This document shows, piece after piece, positions 12,151 through 23,004 of a stretch of DNA of 64,000 bases. Within the stretch, counting starts at the first letter, position 1. Each line of letters begins with the position of its first letter. The stretch is from assembly GCF_028453695.1 (NCBI RefSeq), contig NC_135781.1, forward strand, positions 16,615,640 through 16,679,639. Direction: 5' to 3'. This DNA is from Augochlora pura. Taxonomy: Eukaryota > Arthropoda > Insecta > Hymenoptera > Halictidae. Below the pieces are notes generated by a model. The model did no database searches. It had not been told where the DNA came from and saw only the letters and a program-made list of their open reading frames with translations. The translations under genes were made by a program, and so were the position numbers.

Positions 12151-12687
12151 ATACAGGGTGATCCACGCAACTTGTACACCTTCTGCAAGTTTCAAAATTT
12201 GTTTCGAGCAATAAATATTTCAATACAAAAGTTTGACGATTTGAAGATCAACTTTTTATTTTCTTGGATGACATACTGTAGTTTTTTATACAAAAATATT
12301 GGGAAATATCGAATTCTAAATTAAGATTAATATCAAGTTGAAGATTCAACGTTATCATGATTTCTATAGGTCAGTGGAGCATAAAGACAAAGTTTAAAAA
12401 ATAAAGCGAGATTACTCGTTAGCTATTAGGTTTAGCACTAATAAAGGTCAATACCTTTTTACTCAAAATTCGATATTCTTCCATACATTGATACAAAAAA
12501 TATAGTATTTCATTTAGGAAAAAAATCGATCTTCAAATCTCCGGAACGGTACGATTTATAAAATAATAAATACGTCACATACTATGCCCCTTTAGATCAA
12601 ACAACTTTCGCATTAAAAAATTTGATGTGCAATGCATATTTTGCGAGTTGCAGGAGATGCACAAGTTGCATGGACTACTCTGTGTAT
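12151..12687. mobile_element. Long-hairpin (foldback) DNA element, about 537 bp
   Basis: The left end atacagggtgatccacgcaa with cttgt is matched in inverted orientation by the right end, which reads acaagttgcatggactactc followed by tgtgtat. The match continues inward: gatttgaagatcaac and atcgaatt on the left correspond to the reverse complement of gatcttcaaatct and aaattcgatat on the right. The element is therefore one long imperfect palindrome with a loop near 12320-12460. No frame is present. The superfamily is unknown. Confidence 0.75.
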
Positions 12688-14688
12688 CTGCTATGAAGTT
12701 ACTTCTCACAAAGTTTGTGATAATGAACAATTAGTAAAGACGAATATTATTTTCACTCGAGGTGGAGATATTTAATGGTGATACCTCGGACAAGAACATT
12801 CGCCAAGTACGAATGTGAATGATATACACCTTGAATTCCATCGAACACGAAGGTTCTCGGATATAATGACGATATCAAAGCGAGAGTTCGCAGTCCCTAG
12901 TCATCCACTCTCAAGTTTGTATACATTTTACACATAAGTCGGATGAATAACTAGATGCGTCTCTAGGGATCGATAATATTAGGTCCGGGATTAATATGCG
13001 ATTATGAATTCGAGATAAATTCAACGTCCGCGTCTTGTTTCATAACATTTTATACAAACATCTTCTCTCTTCGTTATTACTGGACTTCGAGAGATAATTT
13101 TGTTCAAGAAACATAGAAATTAATCCAACGTAACTGGCTTATAAATATTAGGATAAGCGTGTAAATACATCAGCTTAGAAACAATAAAGTCGAGTAATTA
13201 CCTAGATACGGTAGAAATTGCATCCAAAGCTTCTAGAACTACTTACTTTCCAATGAAGATTAAAGCCGTGAAAAATTGAAAGTTAACCAGGATATAATCT
13301 CCTGTAGCTATAATTAGCTGTGGCGCCAGTTTTCAAGACGTGCAATTTACGTGTCGGGAAAATCAAGCGATGGCGAGTATACTCGTCATGATATGAAACA
13401 CTGTTACTTCTCCGTGGCAAGTATACTCATCAAGCATAGGAAACTGGTTAAGTTAGTAAAACGAAGATAACTCAATTAAATAAAGAAATTTAGCTCAGGA
13501 TGTAAGTTCGATGTTTAGCACGTCTCTTATGGCTCCTCTTGAGAATCATTGGGAAATGGCAGCATCGGATTAAGCAAGAAAAATTTGTTTGCGTATGGCC
13601 CATTTGCTGAAGAGTTTTCGTAATTACTTCGATCCCGATCGCTCCACTGCCACGGACGCTATTGCGGATAGGTAGTGGATTCTCGGATCGGCGAAGCAAA
13701 AGCAATTCCGACGGACGACACCGATCTCGAAGGACGGGGAAACACAGTGATTATCGAAAATACACGGTGCTTCCGAGAGAGGGATTCCCTCTCGAAGAAG
13801 AAAGACGTGTCGGACGGGTAAAGGAGAGCGCAGATAAAGGCGGATGCAAAAGAAAAAAGAAGAAGCGGAAGAGAAAGAGGAAAGGGAAACGGACAAACGT
13901 TTCTGATCCTTGTCGGGAATCCCTAGGAGATTTGCCGGTTCCATCAGCGAGCCCTCGCCGACCAAGATACCTGGCCGGGTCAGCCGGCTTAATTCCAGAA
14001 ATTGTACTATTGCCATGTTTATGGGAGCCACGCGGCCGTTCGAGCGATGCCGGTTAATCGGCAATCGCGAGGATTAGACAGAAAACTTAATTATAAAGAT
14101 CCTGATTGGCTGGATTCTCTGGAGGCCGACTGCCACCGGAAAGACAGACCTATTCCGTTTGGCCATCTTCGCGCTAACAAGTTCTGGAATTGCATACGGC
14201 CGCTGCCATGTATCTTTCCGGCAGCTTCTGGCCAACTTGCGCATCTCTATGTGCGTGGAATGACCCTTCTCGACTGGTCGTCTACTCGAGCCATCGTTTT
14301 ACAAACTTTCGACAGCGAGTTTAGCTGGAATTTTCAGATTCTAACGAAAAGTGCTAGGGGAACTTTTCTTCCCTCCTAAATGGGGCGAAAGGAATTGGAA
14401 GGAACTCTTCTTCGGCATGTCGCATATGTAGTTGTGTGTGGCTCTTAACCCTCATACGTTCACACAAATTAAGTGTTTAAAAAATCTTAGGTCCTAGAAT
14501 AGATTAGGTCCTCGATTACCCAAGTTTATGTTACAGTTACGGTTACTTAATTATTAGGTTGCAGGTTTGCGTGCGAAATACAAATTGTGCCCATTGATTG
14601 CAAGAAAAATTCTTTAAATTTTTGTACTATTTTAAATTATTAGTACTCGATTTCGTCTTAAATGCATAAAATTGGCTAAATTCAATTG
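12688..14688. other. Non-coding interval, AT-rich then a GC-rich island at 13620-14400
   Basis: Nothing coding is supported. The overlapping frames of 125-146 codons at 13624-14379 lie on both strands of a GC-rich purine-biased stretch and resemble no protein. A TTAA followed by ccctcatacgttcacac near 14447 looks like a mobile-element end without an identified partner. Confidence 0.45.
13371..13458. repeat. Two tandem copies of a 44-bp unit around gagtatactc
   Basis: Unit 1 starts tggcgagtatactcgtcatg at 13371 and unit 2 starts tggcaagtatactcatcaag at 13415, so the period is 44. Both continue with a worn gaaac and tgtta/tggtta. A third related unit lies at about 8575-8610. The core is an imperfect palindrome. 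Confidence 0.65.
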
Positions 14689-14922
14689 TTAACCTCTTGG
14701 GCACGACGCACCATTATAGTGGCTTTCGCGGATGTTTCATGCTTTACCTAATTGTATTGTTAGTTATTGAAGTAAACAATTAAAATGAATGAGTATATGT
14801 ACAATGCACTAAGAAAAGAATATATATATAGCTATATCAAAAAATATAAACATTAAGGAAAATAATAATTTAGTTATGAAAAATTTCATTCGCAAAAAAT
14901 CCAGCCGTGCCTAAGAGGTTAA
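14689..14922. mobile_element. TTAA element, family C (piggyBac-type MITE)
   Basis: The element is bounded by TTAA at 14689-14692 and 14919-14922 (234 bp). The left end ttaacctcttgggcacg is matched by the inverted right end cgtgcctaagaggttaa with one mismatch in 17. The first ten bases are shared with family B, but the interior is different. It is non-coding, with an AT-rich core. Confidence 0.8.
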
Positions 14923-16888
14923 TTATTCATGCCATCGATGTACATGTCTCGCCGTATGTTGAACTACTTGTAAAACATGTTCGTACAGTAGAGGTCCCAG
15001 ACATTAGAGATTTTAGTGTACTTCGCGTATTTTTCATTTATGTTTTCAATTAGCAGTTTGGGTATCATTTGTAGCATCAGATTTTACAAAAATATACGAT
15101 TTCTTCTTTAAAAGTATATATTTCTTCTTTTTAATTTAACCGACGAGGATATAATTTCATTTCAACATAAAAGGGAGGAATGACGTTTCCACTTAACAAG
15201 TTACTACATCTTCATGACGAGTTAGACTCGTCCAAATATAGCAAGGGGTTAAAACACGACTTGCCCCTTGTTTCATAAAACTGAACAGAAGACAGTTATT
15301 AAAAGTAGCAAGATATTGTTGAAAAGTACATAAAACACGAAGAAGAAATACAAGGAAGTAGAGTATAATCGATGGCAACCGTGCTCTGCAATCTAAATAA
15401 GACAAAGGATATCAATCTCTCGGCCTGTCTCTTTATATTCGTATTATAAGAGCAGAATTATCTGTCTCGCCGTTAACGATGTAATTGGAAAGTTCGTAAA
15501 AGATAGCTGCAGCCCGGAAGGAAGCGAGAAAGAAGGCGATAGAAATCTGCATAAGAAGTTCATTGTTCGAGGATTGTCAGGAGTCGCACAAATCATCGTA
15601 GTATTTCATAAATTTGTTAATACGGATTTGTATTCCCCGGTAGTCTGGCTTCTTTCGAACCTTCTATCCTCGACTTTCTCTCCCCCCCCCCCCCCCCCCC
15701 CCCCCCTCTCTCTCTCTCTCTTTCCCTTCGCTGTTCTCGAGCTGTTGAGTAAACGAGAAGTTTTAATTACGCACGCTGTCCGGGCTCTTGCACGCGTCCC
15801 GACGCCTTCGGAGATGATTTAAAAGAGCGGCGGGGACGCGAAGAAAAGAAGGGCTGGGAGCCGTTGAGAGGGCGAGCGTGCCGGCGCGGCGCGGCGCGGC
15901 GTGGGACAAGCAATTTCACGGTCGACGGGAATAAGAGAAAAAGGAGCGAGCCGGGCCGAGGCGAAGACGAGGGGCCGGAATATATTCGCGGGTTCGGTGG
16001 AAAAGGTAGCAGGACGGTTTTAGCAGCGATGCTCGGGGGAGGAAGGGCTTGAAAGCCGACGCGGCTCGAGGATAGCCCGGAAACGCGCACCGATCGGCCC
16101 GCCTGACGTCGGAAGATTTATTGAGCCGAGCACGATTTATTTGACGCGTTTAAATGCCTACTTTATCGACGCGGCCGGCCCGACCCCGACCACTCTGTTT
16201 AAAGCGCGCACACCCTCGCCGCTTCCGGTCTTCATAGGCCGCGGAATCAATTTACCACGCGGTGAAAATGTAATCTTACCGGCCGGTTGAAAAATTCGCA
16301 GCGTAGATGGAAATTGGCCGATTTGATAAATTCCGCCCGACAGGGATTTCGGCGAATCGAGGACGCGTAAAATAGAAGGCCGCTCGATAAATCCGGGCGA
16401 AATCAGTAGATGTCGTTAGCGATTTATTATCGATGTTAGTTATTAACCGTGCGGGTTGTATTTGGAAAATTATAATCGGAGCTGTTCGAACCGTTGCATG
16501 TGTGATTGACGGTCACATTTAATTGGCATTTAAAAATTTCGGAATAACGAATGCAAACAATTCCACGTTATTTTTTGACAAAATCAAAGGGTCGCATAAA
16601 ATCAAATCACATTTAATAGATATTAATTTAGAACTTCTAAAGAGACACAAATTAATCTTCGAATCTAATATGCTTAAGGGGGAGGTATGAAAATTTGTCT
16701 GAAAATATTTTACTTTCCAAGCATTGTATTATATTAATTTTTAAATTGATATTGCACAGTAGAACTTCCGTTATTCGAACTAATTAAGAAGATATAAATG
16801 CTGGGATAATTATACCATTATTTGCTTATAGTACTAGATGAAATCTATATTGATTTATACAATGAAATTGTTTTGTAGGTGAATTACT
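14923..16888. other. Non-coding interval containing a TTAA end, a C-run/TC tract and a GC-rich island
   Basis: Positions 15208-15252 carry cgagttagactcgt and end gcaaggggttaa, the same subterminal arrangement as the right end of the element at 35127, so one terminus of a decayed copy is present; its left end is not clear (a TTAA at 15136 does not match well). Positions 15780-16410 are very GC- and CpG-rich, with a gcggc repeat at 15884-15900. No gene is supported. Confidence 0.45.
15682..15720. repeat. C25 run followed by a (TC)7 tract
   Basis: Twenty-five consecutive C residues (15682-15706) pass directly into seven TC dinucleotides. On the minus strand this reads as a GA tract followed by a G run, the same arrangement as at 53764-53812. 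Confidence 0.97.
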
Positions 16889-17782
16889 TTAACACTACTT
16901 CTACCTCAATTTTGTGTATACCTGTTTCGACCAAAAGGTGTCTTTTGACACCTTTGAGTTTAAATGCAAATAATTTCCAAAACTGTCGGAATTTCAAATT
17001 GTCAGCTAAATATAGATAATTTCCGTAATATTTTTATTGATAGATTGATAAATTGGTAAATTTTATTGTAGCTTAATTCGTCAATCTAGAAAATATGAAT
17101 ATGCATAAATGTAATCAAACACGTTTTACTTCAGCAAGAACAATAACAATTTTACATAATAATTCGTTTATTTTTCTTAGAAAGAGAACCAAACACAGTA
17201 ATATTCTTAGCTTAATAATGATCATAAAAACAGCATTGTAATAGAATTTTTTCTTCATTCGCAGTTCTTATTAATCATTGGTTGCTCTACACTGATTTTT
17301 ATAGATAGTTCACAAAAACAAAATTCTCGTGTATTGGACTTATTATCAAAATTCGACAACAAATGGAGTTATTCAATTTCTTTAGAAATAGTTACTGCAA
17401 TGATTTGTATTAAAATGCAATATTCCGGAAAATAAGCGAATCTAAAATTTATGGAATAACTCCTGTGATTTCCGTTACAACTGAAATATGAATTTTCTGA
17501 TGCGATTATAATCGATATTATGCAGCAGTATAGTGTTGATATTTATATGCAAAATCGTTTAAAAGTAGATACTATTACGAAATCCTTAAGGTATCAAGGT
17601 TATGTCAATGAAAGTATAACATGAAACACTATTATGAAATCTTTGTTGTCAGAAGAGAACTATGAATAATACAATAACAATAAGATAATAGCAACTATAG
17701 AGAAATAATTAAACTTAGAAAATAATTTGAAGTTAAAATTTGAACAGTGTCTTTTGACACTACTTCGTAGAAATATTGTTAA
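16889..17782. mobile_element. TTAA element of 894 bp with TTAACA ends
   Basis: TTAA at 16889-16892 begins ttaacactacttctacc, and TTAA at 17779-17782 ends, in reverse, ttaacaatatttctacg. Just inside both ends lies a palindromic word, ggtgtcttttgacacc on the left and gtgtcttttgacac on the right. The ends resemble those of the element at 29628, which carries a piggyBac-like frame, so both may belong to one superfamily. The interior is AT-rich and without a coding signal. Confidence 0.6.
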
Positions 17783-18827
17783 ACTCTATTGGAATTCTGA
17801 AGACGAAGGTTCGGATAATGGAGGTTTGCGTTTAAAATTTTGACTTTGCTCGAATACTTTCGGGGTACGAATGATCAGAATACAATAAAGCGACTCATAA
17901 AGTCGTTGATAAGTGAATATCCTCGTTCCATTTTTATGCTCACGATCTCGTTTATGTTTAGCCGTAACAGGTTTTACGGCATCATCTTTTAACAAACACT
18001 ATCTCTTTACGTCGCTCGATAATACGATAATATCTGCGAAATAAAATAATAGTTCCATAAAATATCCACGAGCAAGAGACGTATGGGTAATATCCGCAAA
18101 CAAGGGTAAGTATATAAGAGTGTCAGCGTCGCCCCGAGGAACAAAGGTAATTATCGTTCGAGGAGCTGCCTTTTTGTGAGTATCAGGCGAGGCGGCCTGA
18201 TAACAGGACCCTATCGCCAGAATAATTCGATCGGGCTTAAATGCTCCGTGTACCGAGTGAAAACTAACCCGCGGTGGTCCGGTCGTGGGCACAAAAGGGC
18301 AGGACAGATCTTTCCGGTAATCGAATATCGTGCAGCGTTCCGAACGACCCTAAGTTTAATCCACGCCTTGCTGTCGAACGGGTTTCGCCCGTCTAATTAG
18401 TAGTCCGAGCTGCGCCGCAATCTCCGGTTTAGTTTATTTCGGAATTCCTCAGTTTGTTTTGTGTACGTGGAACTACGAAAGTGCATCAGGGTAGTGTACA
18501 CTCTATACGATGGAATAATATCGATTAGTAGCCTCGCCTCTAAACAATAAATTAATTAACTGTTACGTATCGACTCTAGCATTTACGTCTTATATTTCTA
18601 AAACTTCAAAACAGTTTCTTCAATTTTTTTACACTCGTATTAATAATAATAACGCTAAATTTAATAATCTAATAATGCTAAATTATATGGATCGTCTTAA
18701 ATTGAATGACTTGTGAAACGTGTTAGAACAATAGACAAGTTTCATTTATATTTTTATTCAGCAGGCTGTGTTTTTTGAATATTATACACTCGGAATAAAA
18801 GGCCTATGGAAAAGAGAGAGAGAGAGA

Positions 18828-18908
<81 letters not shown>

Positions 18909-19427
18909 AATACCAATGTACTTGTGCCTTCTGAATCCGCTTTGTACACCTGTCACGGCCGAAAAATATTCGAAAAAGTTACGCCGAATTACACGTAACG
19001 TGTGCTCAACGATACATTGCTGAGAATCGCGCATGTGTTGTGAATAATATAAATATGTACGTCGTTTTCGAGGGCGGATGGAAATATGCACGCATAAATA
19101 AGTTTCTTTCCGTTCGGATGACTTTCACAGTCCGTTTAATTGGCAATTTCATTTCCAAAAATTGAATTCTCGTCCCAGGTTTCGAATTCTTCGGCCGGAA
19201 GATAATTAAAATTTGTAATTGGACAAATCGGTGACACGTTTAAATCGGACTTAATAGAGTAGCATCAATAAAGAGAAGGTAGTGGCGCAAAATTTGGACG
19301 TGTTCGCAAATGGTTATTTTTGAATAATAAAACAGCAGTCATGTCAAATGAATTTTTTACGACCACTCGGTCCCTAGATCAACATAAATATGAGTTAAAA
19401 TGTGTCTAAGTAGGTATGTCAACATGA
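17783..19427. other. Non-coding interval with AG microsatellite
   Basis: A mildly GC-rich stretch at 18100-18420 has only chance frames. The rest is AT-rich around the AG tract. No gene is supported. Confidence 0.45.
18813..18906 (+). repeat. AG dinucleotide microsatellite, 94 bp
   Basis: The tract is almost pure AG with two gg interruptions. It explains the Arg/Glu- and Ser/Leu-repetitive frames translated across it, which are not genes. Confidence 0.97.
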
Positions 19428-19640
19428 TTAACTGCTTGCCGTACCATTTTCTTTACAATTGCTATGATTAGGATTTTTCGATCGCACTAATTTCTTAAAC
19501 GAAATGGAATTTTATATTTATTGTGTGCTTATATTTACCTGAATGATTAAATATTGATGACAAGAGAATGAAATTTAATTCCTACTTAAAGGAACGGATG
19601 GATATACATGACTAACAGCTTATTACTAGAAATCTTCGTC
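19428..19640. mobile_element. TTAA element, family F, truncated copy
   Basis: From TTAA at 19428 the sequence reads ttaactgcttgccgtaccat and continues collinear with 35127 onward: tttcttta, tatgattag, ttttcgatcgca, attttatatttattgtgtgc, then gacaagag and acagcttatta. The match stops near 19640, where TA-rich sequence begins, so the right end is missing. This copy lacks the insertion found at 35240 and thus shows the empty site (gattaaatat). Confidence 0.75.
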
Positions 19641-21743
19641 ATAGATATTATATAGATTTCATAATATATAGATAATATATAGATTTAATATATTTCCAGA
19701 ACAATTTTTTCTGAACATTCCTATCTTGCACCCTCCCCTCCCTTAATGAAAGGGTGCAGGTGGATCGCGTTGATGAGTTGGAGACGTTTTGTGCGACGAA
19801 AATTGATTGGTCCCCTGTAGAAACAGGAAGATCGATAGGCTGTCTAGCCTGCCGCAGGTATGGCGGTTAGTGGTTACTTTTCTAGCTGCACTCTGCTAAA
19901 TTTATCCAGGCTCTCCGTAAAATTTAAATTACTCTCATTCGTCACATTTCTTCTTCCATACTAGATCGCTCAAAATAGGGATGAGTAAAATAAGTGATCC
20001 GTCTGGAGTCGAATCTTTTCAGTAACTATTACAAACTTTCCGTTGAAATTCAACAATGGCACAGCGTACAGTAGTTAAACCGTATCTTTGTTTCGCTTCT
20101 GGGCAGAACGAACTTTAAATTTATCGAATAAGACATAGCAGATTGTTTCATTCTTTCATTTTATTAATTTTTTAATAAAACATTGTAATATGCTTGATTC
20201 GATGAATATAAAATCAATCACGTTGTATATAAATACGTAAAGTTGGTCATAGTTAATTTTTTTACTCGAAACTAAAGGATATAAAATAATAAAAATAGTT
20301 AACACGTCTTATCCGATAAATATAAAATTAATTATGTTACATGTAAAGTTAATCAACAAGATAATTTCTATGACAAAAGATAAATAAATAGAAAAAATGT
20401 AATAAGTCTTATTCGTTAGACATGAAGGTAATTATGTTCGAAATCAAAACAAAGGCTCACAGCAATTGGTCAGACCATGGCAGTCGGTACTACGCTAGAC
20501 ATTATATCGTTTTCAGAGAATCGAAGCTGATTCTAAACGCAAAATTTAAAGTCGAATGAATGTGATCTCTTCGTTTCTTTGTTCGCAAAGTTCTAATTAA
20601 TTGAAACGAAACTCTGTATTTCCTGAGCAGGCAAATATGGGCGGGTCTAGCGGCGCGTCCTCGAACCAAGGGACTCGGCGTGCAAACTGTGACTTAACGC
20701 GATGTCTGTCTCAAACACGGCTACCTCTACTTTCAGAAACAGAGTTTCTTCTAGTTTCTTCGTTTGATAGCTTGCCGGTGATCTTCTAGGGCGAGGAGCC
20801 GCGGAATTTTTAATTAGAACCATCGGGACCGGTCGCGACGGGTCGTTTATCGTTCCAAGAAGTTTCGGCATCGCGGGTTCACGGCGGCGATTCGTCGGGG
20901 AGCTCGCGACATTGTGAGGAACTTTCGCCTCGTCAAGACGATCACTCGGCTCCGCCGATGATTAATAATCCTCGGATGAGAATGATTCGGAGATGTCCGT
21001 GGCGCGTGGAAACATGACCCCGGGTCCGCGGCGCGGGTAGACGACGAGTGGAGAGGCGCGGAGCGGAACAGGAACGGAGGGAAGGAAGTTTGTCCGAACT
21101 TTATTATAAAACTAATATTTTCCAAGTTCTATGAGGTATTACGATAGTTTTCTGAAAGGGTCTGCCAGTAGACCGGCACGCCGAAATGGTTGGCGGACGA
21201 AACTTCAATATTCGGCGACCATAACGACACCGGCTGATATATTATTTCCTATAACTTCCCTTCGCCTTACGGCTTTGTCTGGCCGGCGGAACGAGAATAA
21301 GAAGATCGAAAACGAAACTTGATTAAGAATTCCGGCTCCTCCACCCGCTCGACTTCCCTTATTCTTCTTCTTCTTCGTCGCCGTCCTCCTGCTGCCATCG
21401 ACGCGACGCCCATTTAAGTTCCACGGAAAATGAATCGTCGTCGTACGTGAGACGCGAGGACCTCGTTCATTCGAACTCAATAATTAAAATCGCAATCCGT
21501 TCGGGGAGCGTCGACCATGCTTTCGTTTCATGGCTTCCCCTGAAATCGATTTCAATCGCTTCGTCTTGCACCCTCTCGAATATTATTATCGATACATGGG
21601 AAAACGATGTCACATTTCATTTAGTTATTCTACAACCGGAGTAACCAATTAATATGCAAGGAACTAATAAATTCAACTGTGACAACTGTTGATTGTGAAA
21701 TAGAAAAACTATCGTTGAAAGTGTTTCATTAAATTATGCTCGA
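19641..21743. other. Non-coding interval with GC-rich island 20600-21560
   Basis: Positions 19650-19700 are TA-rich. A small inverted repeat, ccctcccctcccttaatg with aaagggtgc, lies near 19733-19757. The island at 20600-21560 has overlapping short frames on both strands and a tct/ttc triplet stretch near 21360-21375. No gene is supported. Confidence 0.45.
20191..20440. repeat. Degenerate tandem repeat, about 100-115 bp unit, three units
   Basis: Three related segments start near 20191, 20305 and 20405. Each has a version of cttattcgataaatataaaa followed by attaattatgtt; the first two also share cgtaaagtt/tgtaaagtt. The units are AT-rich and diverged. Confidence 0.45.
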
Positions 21744-22140
21744 ATGAAACAGTTGGGGTATTGGATCTTAATCTTCCATTCTGAGAGAGATGTACATTAT
21801 AGATTCGTTTGTAGTCCACATTTCTCTAGTTTTAAAGGCGTGAACAAAATTATTCTTATAGTACTAGATAATACTGGATCGTACATTGCAAAATCAGTGA
21901 AAGAAACGTTGGAAACACTTGGATAGGCTGTCTTGCTCCACCCACCGTATTCGCCGGACAGAGCTCCTTCAGATTATCATTTGTTTCGGTTGATGCAACA
22001 CGGTCTTTCTCAGCAGCACTTCCATTCTTAGGAGGATCTCCAAAAAGGTTTACTTTGAAATCACCAACGATGTTTCTATCGACACGATTTTGACATAACC
22101 TTGTCAGTCCCGAAAATTGAATAGATTATGTTATTATAGA
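21744..22140 (+). pseudogene. mariner transposase remnant, C-terminal half
   Basis: The plus-strand translation shows LDNTG, then KSVKETLETLG, a stop, then LLHPPYSPDRAPSDYHLFR and MQHGLSQQHF. This is the second half of a mariner-family DDE transposase, which cuts and pastes the element in the nucleus. The second catalytic Asp (in LDN) and the third (in PSDYHLF) are both present with exactly 34 residues between them, as in mariner D,D34D enzymes. An in-frame TAG at 21924-21926 lies between them and another stop follows QHFHS. The N-terminal helix-turn-helix part and the terminal repeats are not recognisable. It is inactive. Confidence 0.85.
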
Positions 22141-22739
22141 GGAGTTATTCTCAAGCAGTAAGAGGATGGATTATATCGTGTTGGTACGTTCTTTTATTTT
22201 GTCAACGTTTTCGAAGCACCTAACCTATATTGTTTTCTTGTTGTTTAGACTTCCACCTTTACTTTATTAAAAACATTGTACGATTTGTTATCTGGTTTCG
22301 TTTCTATCGCAATTTAAACATGGAAGAATAAGACACGCATTTCAGGCAGTTTTTATTGTATTATTTCCGAAAAAAAAGAACGCGTCGCAAGCACACAAGA
22401 AGTGATGTGCTGAATATTTAGATTAAAGCTTTGAAAGAAAGGCAGTGTCACAAATAGATAAAGTTATATTTTTAACCAAAAATGTTGAGTTTTCCCTCTT
22501 ATTTAATCTTACTTAGTTGCCGATAATAGTAAATGATTTTTTTATTCATAAAAATGAAAACACTATTTGTATGAACCACGCACAGAAAACTTAGTAATCA
22601 TGAATAGAACATTTGAGTTTTGAGAAAGTTTTGTATAGTTACTATGCAAAAACGCTAGTATTAGAAGATAATTCGCTAGCGTTTGAAGATGATTTAATTC
22701 CATTCATTGTTGAAAATCGTGATGAAACTATACTTTTTT
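22141..22739. other. AT-rich interval between two DNA-transposon remnants
   Basis: The first part may still belong to the mariner 3' flank and the last part to the Tc1 copy that follows, but I cannot translate either convincingly. Nothing else is seen. Confidence 0.4.
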
Positions 22740-23004
22740 AACGAGATAAGGGCGCCGTGCACAATGCAAAGAAATCGAACGAGTAGCCTCCGCAAGAAAG
22801 TTTACCACTTGTGAAATGGCTAGCACGTTCGCTGGACGGTACCACATGGAAAACTTATGGAGAATCTTGTCAAGAGCAGTTTATAGAAGTAGTAAACAAT
22901 ACAGTATCGTTACAGAGCTGGAAAACGCTACAAAGCGAGAGTGGAATAAAATTGATACTGCAACATCGCAGAAGTTGATTTGCTTAAAAATAAAATATTT
23001 ATAG
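22740..23004 (+). pseudogene. Tc1-like transposase remnant, C-terminus
   Basis: The plus frame from 22816 reads MENLWRILSRAVY, then KQYSIVTELENA, KREWNKIDTATSQKLI, which fits the C-terminal pattern of Tc1-family transposases (N-P-I-E-N-L-W, then V-Y, then a Leu and W-x-x-I series). Just upstream, in another frame, VHNAKK and WLARSLD correspond to the conserved segments before ENLW. At least one frameshift and one stop therefore separate the parts. The frame ends at 23004. The copy is inactive. It is a different superfamily member from the mariner copy 600 bp upstream. Confidence 0.75.

Noticed and set aside
15136..15252. Complete TTAA element between TTAA at 15136 and 15249
   Set aside because: Only the right end matches the family; the left sequence ttaaccgacgagg does not form an inverted repeat with it, so only a terminus is reported.
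18768..19091. Arg/Glu- and Ser/Leu-repeat frames
   Set aside because: They are translations of the AG microsatellite.
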